Of a DNA stretch of 64,000 nt, positions 17,307 to 24,327 are shown one piece after another. Under the pieces are notes generated by a model, which had not been told where the DNA came from, searched no databases, and was given only the letters and a program-made list of their open reading frames with translations. Position numbers and translations under genes: made by a program. Location of the stretch: contig PGXV01000010.1 of assembly GCA_002839315.1 (NCBI GenBank), forward strand, positions 1-64,000, in the 5' to 3' direction. This stretch comes from Spirochaetae bacterium HGW-Spirochaetae-3 (GTDB lineage Bacteria; Spirochaetota; Spirochaetia; Treponematales; UBA12059). How positions within the stretch are numbered: position 1 is the stretch's first letter; each line of letters begins with the position of its first letter.

Positions 17307-18590
17307 TCAGTCCTCGAGCGCCTCGTCTATCAGCACGGCGGCGCGATTCATCGCGGCCTGGACGTCGCCGCCCTCGATGATAACCTTGGCCAGCTCCTGC
17401 ATCCATATCTTCGACAGGGCCGAGTACGCCGTATGCTGGATACGGGGATAGATATGGTCGAGGTTGTCGAACACCGCCTTGAAGGCGGGCTTCTCGGCGA
17501 GGTAGGCCTTGCCCTCGGACGTCTTGGTCACGGAGTTCCGCGTCGGCATATAGCCGGTTTCCCTCGCCCAGAGCATATTCACTTCCTTGCCCGTCAGGTA
17601 CGAGAGGAGCTTCCAGCCGGCGTTCTTGACGTCCTGCTTGTTCTTCGCGGGGATGAGGAGCACGCAGCCGCCTATCTCCGAGTCCCTCGTCGAGGCGCCG
17701 GGCAGGTAGTGCATGCCGACCTTGAAACCGCAGTTGGTCGCGTACATGTTGTAGAGCGACGTGGTATGGATTACCGAGAAGGTCTTCCCCTCCATGAAAT
17801 TCTGGCGCATGACGCTCGACGCGTCCTTGCCGTAGGCCCAGTAGGATACCTTGTCGTCGCACCACTGCTTGAGCTTCTTGGCGACGCCGACGGCCTTGGG
17901 AGAGGCGAGATCCGTCGAGAGGCCGTCCTTATTGACGATCTTGACGCCGTTGTTGAGGAAGAACGGCTCGAAGTACCATTGGTCCCAGCCGGGGAACACG
18001 GTGGCGTATCGCTGCACGGTTCCGCCGGAAGACTTCGCGGCCTTCTTCATGAACGCGTCCATGTCCGCCCAGGTCTCGGGCAATCGTATGCCCTCGGCGT
18101 CGGCCATGTCCTTGTTGTAGAACATGATCTGGGTAGATATGAGGAAGGGCAGCGACACCTGCTTCCCGTCGTAGCTCGAGGCCGCGCGGAGGCCGGTCCC
18201 GAAGTCGCCGATATCGAATTTCGTGGCCTTGATATAGGGATCGAGTACCTCGCAGAGGCCGGAGGCGCCGTACTCGGCTATGTACGGGGTATTCGCGACG
18301 ACGACCGCGGGAAGCGTCGTACCGGCGGCCTGCGCCGCGATAAGCTTCTCGTTAAGGTCCTTGTAGCTGCCCTGGTATATCGCCGTCACGTCGATATTGG
18401 GATTCTGCCGCTCGAAGTCGGCGACGACCCTCTCGATAAGGGGCGCGTACTGGGATTCCAGCGCGTGCCACCACTCGATCTGTATCGGGGACTTCACCTC
18501 GTACTTCTTGGCGTCCTGGGCCCCTACGCAGAATACCCCTCCGGCCACGAGCAATGCGATGGCCGCCATACAACCGCGTCTTCCGTTCAT
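17307..18590 (-). CDS. Extracellular solute-binding protein, family 1 (UgpB/MalE type)
   Basis: About 427 residues with an export signal (MNGRRGCMAAIALLVAGGVF then GAQ). The only lipobox-like Cys is within VFC, so lipidation is uncertain. The family-1 fold is indicated by VVADFERQNPNIDV, the NKDMADAEGI segment and EVNMLWARETGYMPTR, which resembles UgpB proteins that bind glycerol-3-phosphate or glycerophosphodiesters. Two adjacent ATGs (18593, 18590) follow GGAGGAA; the second has better spacing. It is the second gene of the minus-strand operon, and the GDPD gene divergent to it supports a phosphodiester-type substrate. A sugar is equally possible. Confidence 0.88.
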   Translation of the reverse strand: MNGRRGCMAAIALLVAGGVFCVGAQDAKKYEVKSPIQIEWWHALESQYAPLIERVVADFERQNPNIDVTAIYQGSYKDLNEKLIAAQAAGTTLPAVVVANTPYIAEYGASGLCEVLDPYIKATKFDIGDFGTGLRAASSYDGKQVSLPFLISTQIMFYNKDMADAEGIRLPETWADMDAFMKKAAKSSGGTVQRYATVFPGWDQWYFEPFFLNNGVKIVNKDGLSTDLASPKAVGVAKKLKQWCDDKVSYWAYGKDASSVMRQNFMEGKTFSVIHTTSLYNMYATNCGFKVGMHYLPGASTRDSEIGGCVLLIPAKNKQDVKNAGWKLLSYLTGKEVNMLWARETGYMPTRNSVTKTSEGKAYLAEKPAFKAVFDNLDHIYPRIQHTAYSALSKIWMQELAKVIIEGGDVQAAMNRAAVLIDEALED

Positions 18591-18630
18591 CATTTCCTCC
18601 TTCGAGATAGTGCGAGCACAGAAATCATAG

Positions 18631-19482
18631 CTACAGCCGCGCCGCTAGTACGGGCGAGGCGTTCCATGCGTACCCGGATCCGGCATCCGCGCCGGGAGAG
18701 AGCGCCTCCTCGAGGAAGGCCCTGCTTTCCGCGAGCCTCTCAAGCCCGGTTCCGATATTGAACTCGAGCACCAGTCCGAGGTCCCGCCCCGTAGCGGCCG
18801 CGGCCGCCAGCACCGAATTCCAATCGATCGAACCGTCCCCGAGCGGCGCGTGCGAATCTACGGAACCGTCGTTATCGTGTAGATGGAGGGCGTGCAGCCT
18901 GTCCTTTAGCGCCGGCAGCAGCGTATCGAGGCTCCAACCGCTGATGAAGGCGTGGCCCACGTCGACGATATAGCCTACGCTCTCGGGGAAACCGTCCAGG
19001 AAGTGGACATACTCGCGCTCGGACAATACGGAAGCCGAGGGCGACCCGACATTCTCGACGAGCAGAAGCTGACCGTAGTCCGAGTTGAATTCGGCTAGCC
19101 GCTCTACGGCTTTATGCGCCCTGCGCCGCGCGGTCTCTCGGCTAAAATGCGGATCCGAGCAATACCCAGGATGGAGCACGACGTGGCGCGCGCCTATCAT
19201 CGCGGCGAACTCTATCGTCCCTCGGTACGATTCCTCCACTGCCGCCCTGACATGCGAGCTCTCGCTCGTAAGGTTAGCGTCCCAGACGGGGACATGGACC
19301 GAGTAAGCCACCCCCTTCGAGGCGAGAGAGGAAGCGAGCTCGGTCATCCTCAGATGGAATCCGTCCCAACCGGCGCCGTCGAGCATCAGCTCGATACTGT
19401 CGGCTCCATTGGCGATAAGCCTATCTACGTTCCTCTCGACCTTACCGCCGATGAGGCATAGTTCCGAATAATAAATACGCAT
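18631..19482 (-). CDS. Sugar phosphate isomerase/epimerase-like TIM barrel (xylose isomerase-like)
   Basis: A 283-residue AP-endonuclease-2/IolE-type barrel. Metal-ligand positions are visible in VVLHPGY, LLVENVG, YIVDVGHA, HLHDNDG and LVLEFN, the usual E/D/H/E set. The ATG at 19482 is preceded by GAGGG; an ATG five codons upstream lacks a site. It is the first gene of the operon, directly behind the strongest promoter in the window, so its substrate is probably derived from the imported solute. Members isomerise or epimerise sugars, inositols or keto acids; the reaction here is undetermined. Confidence 0.85.
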   Translation of the reverse strand: MRIYYSELCLIGGKVERNVDRLIANGADSIELMLDGAGWDGFHLRMTELASSLASKGVAYSVHVPVWDANLTSESSHVRAAVEESYRGTIEFAAMIGARHVVLHPGYCSDPHFSRETARRRAHKAVERLAEFNSDYGQLLLVENVGSPSASVLSEREYVHFLDGFPESVGYIVDVGHAFISGWSLDTLLPALKDRLHALHLHDNDGSVDSHAPLGDGSIDWNSVLAAAAATGRDLGLVLEFNIGTGLERLAESRAFLEEALSPGADAGSGYAWNASPVLAARL

Positions 19483-19592
19483 CGTGCACCCTCGCATCGT
19501 CGGCTCGGTATCTGCCGCGACTCAGTATCGAATATGGATATGAGAAATCCATTAAATAATTGTTCTTGTTCATTAAATTTTTTAGTTTTTTT

Positions 19593-19636
19593 ACTATACA
19601 GCATCCTGCTATTATGTCAACTATTTACGAATAGTT
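19593..19636 (-). promoter_or_regulatory. Consensus sigma-70 promoter with overlapping palindromic operator
   Basis: Minus strand: TTGACA (19620-19615, perfect), 16 bases, then TATAGT (19598-19593, 5/6), in a 255-base AT-rich divergent spacer. A palindrome AACTATT-TACG-AATAGTT (19619-19636) overlaps the -35, a natural site for the LacI-type protein encoded divergently. The leader to the ATG is about 105 bases. Confidence 0.75.
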
Positions 19637-19643
19637 AGCATTA

Positions 19644-19662
19644 TTCAATATTTTTCATTGAA
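19644..19662. promoter_or_regulatory. Second inverted repeat in the divergent spacer
   Basis: TTCAAT (19644-19649) and ATTGAA (19657-19662), with an AT-rich 7-base centre, lie between the two divergent promoters. It is a candidate secondary operator, weakly supported because the region is AT-rich. Confidence 0.35.
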
Positions 19663-19690
19663 ATCTTCAATACTTACCATTTTTTCTACG

Positions 19691-19720
19691 TTGCGTAATC
19701 TAAAAAATCCGGCTTATAGT
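19691..19720 (+). promoter_or_regulatory. Putative promoter of the second lacI-type gene
   Basis: TTGCGT (19691-19696), 18 bases, TATAGT (19715-19720), 32 bases before the ATG at 19753. The -10 is good and the -35 moderate. Confidence 0.55.
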
Positions 19721-19752
19721 AGTGATACGTTTAATGGCGAAGCGAAACGAGC

Positions 19753-20853
19753 ATGGGAAAAAAACTGAATCCTACCCTTAAGCAAATAGCCGAACTCACC
19801 GGATTCTCGCAGGCTTCGATATCGATGATCCTGAACAGGCGCAAGGACGTCTCGTTCTCCGATGAGACGATACGCGTCGTCATGTCGGCGGCCGAGAGCC
19901 TCGGCTACGACCGTAAGATAGCTCAGGCGGGCGCGAGGAGGCTCTTCGGTGAAGGACTGGTCGCGGTGCTCTGCCCGAACATATCAAATCCCTATTATTC
20001 GACGCTCGTGCAAGCCATAGAGCAGTCCGCGTGGGAAAAAGGATTCCAGGTCGTTACGTTCAATACCTATCGATCGCCCGAGGTCGAGGCGAGGAACCTG
20101 GAGCTGTTACGCAAGGCGGGCATCGACGGTATCATATTCACCATGCGGCCGCTCGAGAGCGGCGCGCTGGCGCGGGCTATCGAAAGCATCCCGACCGTCG
20201 TCATCGGGGACAAGGGTAGCACCTTCAATATCGATACCGTCGAGATGGATAACTACAGCGCCAGCGTGCTCGTAGCCCGACACCTCATCGGATTGGGGCA
20301 TAAGCGCGTCGCGTATATCTCCACGACGCTCGACCCGAACAATACGATACGACTCCAACGCCTTCGCGGGCTCGAGGACACGTTCAGGGCCGAGTGCCCC
20401 GACGGATCGATAACGGTCCGATCGAGGGACGTAACGCCGGCCGAAGAGCTCGGCGACCTATTCATCGAGCATCGGGTAGGGTTCGAGCTTGCCGGCGAAA
20501 GCCTGCCGGAAGGCGCGGAGACCGCGTTCGTAGCGGTCAACGATATGGTAGCGTACGGCGTCATCGACGCCGTGATAGCCGCCGGCTTTTCCGTCCCAGG
20601 AGACTATAGCGTCTGCGGTTTCGACAACGTCTATCCTTCGAGGCTTTCTCCGCTATCCTTGACGACGGTCGATAATTATATCGTAGACAAGGGCCACAAC
20701 GCGTTCGTGATGCTGGCGTCGCGCATGGCGGGCGTCAAGGAAAACTCGAAGGAGCATACGCCCGATATCATCACCCGAGTCGAATACCCCCCAAGGCTCA
20801 TCGTACGGGGATCGACCGCGGTCGCATGCGAGAGGAAAGGGACGCAACGATGA
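19753..20853 (+). CDS. LacI-family regulator of the divergent uptake cluster
   Basis: A 366-residue LacI/GalR protein. The helix-turn-helix reads LKQIAELTGFSQASISMIL (about 9-27), followed by a hinge region and an effector domain ending LIVRGST. It is divergent from the solute-uptake operon and co-directional with the GDPD gene, whose ATG overlaps its stop. Local control of both transcripts is likely, with the palindrome at 19619-19636 as a candidate operator. The ribosome site is weak (AGCGAAACGAGC). The ligand is not predictable, but a metabolite of the imported compound is the obvious guess. Confidence 0.93.
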   Translation: MGKKLNPTLKQIAELTGFSQASISMILNRRKDVSFSDETIRVVMSAAESLGYDRKIAQAGARRLFGEGLVAVLCPNISNPYYSTLVQAIEQSAWEKGFQVVTFNTYRSPEVEARNLELLRKAGIDGIIFTMRPLESGALARAIESIPTVVIGDKGSTFNIDTVEMDNYSASVLVARHLIGLGHKRVAYISTTLDPNNTIRLQRLRGLEDTFRAECPDGSITVRSRDVTPAEELGDLFIEHRVGFELAGESLPEGAETAFVAVNDMVAYGVIDAVIAAGFSVPGDYSVCGFDNVYPSRLSPLSLTTVDNYIVDKGHNAFVMLASRMAGVKENSKEHTPDIITRVEYPPRLIVRGSTAVACERKGTQR

Positions 20854-21569
20854 CGAGGATATTCGCCCACAGGGGCTACAGTCGATCCTACCCGGAAAAC
20901 ACGATGCTCGCGTTCGGGGAAGCCTTGAAAACGGGCTGCCACGGCATAGAGCTGGACGTCCAGCTATCGAAGGACGGACGCCTCGTCGTATTCCACGACG
21001 AGACGGTCGATCGCACGACGAACGGGACGGGCAAGGTACGGGACCTGAGCCTCGAGGAGCTCCGGAGGCTCGACGCCAGCGCGGGCTTCGCGGGGCTTTA
21101 CGGCGTAAACGCCATCCCCACCCTGGAGGAGTACTTCGATCTCGTGGCGGATTCCGGCATGGTGACGAATATAGAGCTCAAGAACGGCATCTATCCCTAT
21201 CCCGGCATGGAACAAGGGCTTATGCGCCTGATAGTCGAGCGCAAGCTGTCAGGCCGCGTCATACTATCGTCGTTCAACCATCAATCGCTGACCGCCTGTC
21301 GCCGGCTCTGCCCCGGATGCGAGACGGCGTTCATCGAGTCGTCCTGGCTGATCGGCGCCGGCGCCTACTGCGCCGCGAACGGTGCGGACTATCTCAACCC
21401 CCGGCACGTGTTCCTGACGGATGACAACTTCGAGGAGCTCGCCCGTCACGGCGTGCGGGCCCAGGCGTGGACCGTGGACGACGAGGCAGAGATGCGAAGG
21501 CTGACGGCCCTGGGCGTCGACTCTATCATCACCAACGATCCCGCGACCGCGATGGGGCTCTCGGCGTAA
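20850..21569 (+). CDS. Glycerophosphodiester phosphodiesterase (UgpQ type)
   Basis: A 239-residue cytoplasmic GDPD. It begins MTRIFAHRGY with catalytic His7/Arg8; YPENT (14-18), ELDVQLSKDG (34-43) and FHDE (48-51, second His) follow, and IELKN supplies a further metal ligand. It hydrolyses glycerophosphodiesters to sn-glycerol-3-phosphate and an alcohol. The start overlaps the LacI stop (ATGA). Together with the UgpABE-like importer this suggests uptake and cleavage of deacylated phospholipid headgroups. Similar GDPDs also occur beside unrelated sugar transporters. Confidence 0.92.
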   Translation: MTRIFAHRGYSRSYPENTMLAFGEALKTGCHGIELDVQLSKDGRLVVFHDETVDRTTNGTGKVRDLSLEELRRLDASAGFAGLYGVNAIPTLEEYFDLVADSGMVTNIELKNGIYPYPGMEQGLMRLIVERKLSGRVILSSFNHQSLTACRRLCPGCETAFIESSWLIGAGAYCAANGADYLNPRHVFLTDDNFEELARHGVRAQAWTVDDEAEMRRLTALGVDSIITNDPATAMGLSA

Positions 21570-21581
21570 GCGCCCGTCGAC

Positions 21582-22823
21582 TCACCGTACGGGAGCGACC
21601 GTCTCGACGGACGGAAGCGGCCGCCCGTCCGGAGCGCCGAAATAGAGAAAGGCGGATCCGAGGAGCAGGGAGCCGACCGCTACCCAGACGGCACCGATCG
21701 GGAAGAAGCGCAGAGCCGCGCTACACGCCAGTGCGGACAGTATGCCGCCCGCCTGTACGGCCAACGACGCCAGGGACAAGAGCGACGCCCGGACGGTTCC
21801 GGGTATCGCGGCGTTGAACGCCGTGCCCTCGGGAATCGACATCATGCCGTTACAGCACATGACGGTAAGGAACAGCGCGACGAACCCGGGCGCGGCGCCC
21901 TGCATGGCCAACGCGACGATGGCGCATCCCGTAGCGAGCCTCAGGACGCCGATGGCGGCCATGCCGGAAGACGGGCGCGCCTTTTTGAGGAACGCGCCAG
22001 CGACGACGTTCCCGGCTATCGCGGTCGCGAAGTAGGCGCTGCCGACGATGCCGAACAACCAGGTAGCGTCGGCGCCGCCAAGCAGACCGCGCATCCTCGG
22101 CTGCCAGTACACCTCGATCGCGCTGAACGAGAAGCCCCAGAATACCGCGCCTATCAACAGGCGAGCGACGACGGGGTTGCCCCGGACCGCCCGAGCAGAC
22201 TCTCGAAACAGTTCCTTGATCTTCGTTTTGGCGGCCGGCGCGTCGCCTCGGGGCGCGTCGCGATGAGGCGCGAGGACGGTCAACGCGAGCAACGCGACAA
22301 GCAGGGCGACCTGAACCAGCAGGTTGCCGTTATACGGGTTCGATAGCGGATACAGGCGCTTCCAGAGCAGCGGAATATATCCCCCCGCCAACGCCCCGAC
22401 CGCGAGGCCAAGCGTCTCTCCGACGCTCATCGCGGCCACGAGCGAATGCAGCCCGCCCTTTCCCCGCCTCGCTATGAACGAGTCGATATAGAGCGCCTCT
22501 ATGGATCCAGACGAGAACGCGCGCGACACGCCGTAGAGCGCTACCGCGACGCATACGACCGCGAGCCGATCGGCTACGAACATGATTACGTATCCCGCGA
22601 CCGCTATGGCTATCGAGGCCATATAGACGCGCCTCCTGCCCATCAGGTCGGAGAGCACGCCGCTCGGCAACTCGAATACGACGACGGAGAGCGACATCGC
22701 GGCCATCGCGAAGCCCACTTCCTCGAGCTGCGCGCCCTTCGACATGATCATGAGGACGAGCACCGGACTGATGGTACCTACGACCGCCCAGTGGAAGAAT
22801 CGGTTTACGAAGGGTATCAGCAT
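21582..22823 (-). CDS. Major facilitator superfamily transporter
   Basis: A 413-residue membrane protein with about 12 hydrophobic segments. The MFS loop 2-3 motif appears as GVLSDLMGRRRVYM (about 56-69). Its start overlaps the ArsR-type regulator stop by seven bases, so the two form an operon in which the regulator is translated first. ArsR/MFS pairs usually act as inducible efflux systems. The substrate is unknown. It converges with the GDPD gene, with only 12 bases between stops. Confidence 0.9.
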   Translation of the reverse strand: MLIPFVNRFFHWAVVGTISPVLVLMIMSKGAQLEEVGFAMAAMSLSVVVFELPSGVLSDLMGRRRVYMASIAIAVAGYVIMFVADRLAVVCVAVALYGVSRAFSSGSIEALYIDSFIARRGKGGLHSLVAAMSVGETLGLAVGALAGGYIPLLWKRLYPLSNPYNGNLLVQVALLVALLALTVLAPHRDAPRGDAPAAKTKIKELFRESARAVRGNPVVARLLIGAVFWGFSFSAIEVYWQPRMRGLLGGADATWLFGIVGSAYFATAIAGNVVAGAFLKKARPSSGMAAIGVLRLATGCAIVALAMQGAAPGFVALFLTVMCCNGMMSIPEGTAFNAAIPGTVRASLLSLASLAVQAGGILSALACSAALRFFPIGAVWVAVGSLLLGSAFLYFGAPDGRPLPSVETVAPVR

Positions 22824-23452
22824 ACCGCTCGCCCCTTTCCATCACCATTCCCCTGCTCGGGGAACCGCGGCAATAGCTGTATCTGCGCGGCGACCATCGT
22901 CGTCCCGGGAACGGCCGGCTCCTCGGGATCGAAACGCGCGTAGCGGGCCACGACGGCCTCGAGTTCAGCCTGCAGGCGCTTGAGCTCGGCGGGCGTCAGC
23001 CGGAGTCCCCAGTCGCTTATCGTTCCGGCGTAGCGCCAATCGCCCGAAGAGTCGGGAAGGCCGCCTATCCATCCGGCCATCCGGGTCGCGTGCGCGCCGG
23101 CGATGGAACGGAGGAACTCCGCTCCGAGCAGGCCCGACTCCAGGTCCTCGCCTATCGAGCGCTCGTCGAAGTAGGTGCTGCCGTGCGACGCCCTCCACCA
23201 ACGCTCCTTCTTGGAAGGCCGCGGATCCTCTTCGATGAATCCGAACGACGCCAATTGCCGCAGATGGTAACTCGTCGCGCCGCTGGACTCCCCCAGGCGC
23301 CGGGCCAGCATGCTCGAGGTCGCGGGGCCGAATTCACGGAGGGCGCCCAGCAGGCGCAGGCGTAATGGATGGGCGAGGCCCTTCAAATTCTTCGGGTCGA
23401 GGCTGAGGACGGCGCCGTAAGCGGCGGTCGCGTCTGGTCCTTCGGTTTCCAT
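22817..23452 (-). CDS. ArsR-family winged-helix regulator
   Basis: A 211-residue protein. The N-terminal winged helix (about 18-85) includes LKGLAHPLRLRLLGAL, SSGATSYHLRQL (recognition helix) and FIEEDPRPSKKERWWRA (wing). The C-terminal half is a helical extension of unknown role. No metal-binding ELCVCDL motif is present, so it is probably not a classic arsenic sensor. No Shine-Dalgarno sequence precedes the ATG, and the -10 element ends six bases before it, consistent with a leaderless transcript. It is likely autoregulatory through the palindrome covering its promoter. Confidence 0.88.
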   Translation of the reverse strand: METEGPDATAAYGAVLSLDPKNLKGLAHPLRLRLLGALREFGPATSSMLARRLGESSGATSYHLRQLASFGFIEEDPRPSKKERWWRASHGSTYFDERSIGEDLESGLLGAEFLRSIAGAHATRMAGWIGGLPDSSGDWRYAGTISDWGLRLTPAELKRLQAELEAVVARYARFDPEEPAVPGTTMVAAQIQLLPRFPEQGNGDGKGRAVC

Positions 23453-23455
23453 GCC

Positions 23456-23506
23456 GCTAGTGTACTAGCGCACGCATATTTTTGCAAACATTATTTTGCA
23501 ACATTA
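23456..23506 (-). promoter_or_regulatory. Promoter/operator of the arsR-MFS operon, probably leaderless
   Basis: Minus strand: TTGCAA (23487-23482), 17 bases, TACACT (23464-23459), ATG at 23452. The predicted transcript start coincides with the ATG. A perfect palindrome GCTAGTGTACTAGC (23456-23469) spans the -10, and two direct repeats (TTTTGCAAACATTA at 23480-23493 and TTTTGCAACATTA at 23494-23506) cover the -35 region. Confidence 0.65.
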
Positions 23507-23559
23507 TCGGATGCATGCCCTATCATGCCGCCGCGCACGGACGCGCGGCCTACATACGG

Positions 23560-23580
23560 CCGGTCGCCTCAAGCGACCGG
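23560..23580 (-). terminator. Hairpin after the DUF1361-like gene
   Basis: CCGGTCGC (23560-23567) pairs with GCGACCGG (23573-23580), loop of five, 18 bases beyond the stop codon at 23598. There is no U-run. The rest of the 145-base gap holds the arsR promoter. Confidence 0.5.
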
Positions 23581-23597
23581 AACGTCATGGATGACGA

Positions 23598-24311
23598 TCA
23601 GGCGTCCAGCTCGCCTAGCTCGCCGCGTTTCGTGAGGTAGAAGATGATGTAGGTCAGGGCGATGAACAGCGAGAAGGCCAGGGAGAACAGCCGCGCCGCC
23701 GGATCGGCGAGGGCTCGCCACATAACGCTGAGAGCCTGTATCGGGTGCAGCATCAGGTCCCAGCTATTGAAGCGAGAGAACCTTCCGAGGTGGATGCCGA
23801 AACCGGACAGCAGTATGGCCGGTAGCATCGTCGCCCATCCCGCCACGCGCCCGAAGAGCCGGCGCATCGCGCCGTGCATCAGGTACATAGACACGAGGCC
23901 GAGATAGTGCCCTACGAACGCGAAGGCAGCGTTCATCACGATATCGAACCACAGCAGATCGTACTCGGACAGCCAGGGAGCCGCGACGGCGCCGAGTCCG
24001 GCGCGCCGCACGACGTGGATGAAATCGGTGAAGACATAGGGCGCGTTGGGGTAGAAGATCAGCCAGGCAGCTAACGACGCGAGCCCCATAGCCTTCGACG
24101 CGCCAGCCATCCGCCTGCGGATGCCGAATTCGACGGCGCACCAGGCAATCAGCACCGGAACGGCTGCGAGGAAGAGGTTCCATAGGAGGTATCCCTGCGC
24201 GAAGCGCCCCGTCAGCCCGAAACGGACGACGACGAACAGCGCGCAGGACAGAAAACCGAGGGCGGCGACGAGAAGCAACCTCGTCGCCAGCCTCCGGGAA
24301 CGTAGTTCCAT
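23598..24311 (-). CDS. DUF1361-like integral membrane protein
   Basis: A 237-residue protein with about seven hydrophobic helices. The conserved stretches LLWNLFLAAVP, WLIFYPNAPYVFTDF and WFDIVMNAAF match my recollection of the DUF1361 family of unknown function. The start has CGGAG five bases upstream and lies 16 bases after thrS, so it is probably expressed from the thrS T-box transcript. No enzymatic motif is visible. Linkage to threonine supply could be accidental. Confidence 0.8.
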   Translation of the reverse strand: MELRSRRLATRLLLVAALGFLSCALFVVVRFGLTGRFAQGYLLWNLFLAAVPVLIAWCAVEFGIRRRMAGASKAMGLASLAAWLIFYPNAPYVFTDFIHVVRRAGLGAVAAPWLSEYDLLWFDIVMNAAFAFVGHYLGLVSMYLMHGAMRRLFGRVAGWATMLPAILLSGFGIHLGRFSRFNSWDLMLHPIQALSVMWRALADPAARLFSLAFSLFIALTYIIFYLTKRGELGELDA

Positions 24312-24327
24312 ATGACTCCGACCGCTA

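Noticed and set aside
17127-18761. Plus-strand open frame of 544 codons across the family-1 binding-protein gene
   Set aside because: Antisense shadow of the real gene; no ribosome site, and the translation has no recognisable domain.
19498-19752. Horizontally acquired AT-rich segment
   Set aside because: The low GC is confined to a divergent promoter region; flanking genes have the usual composition.
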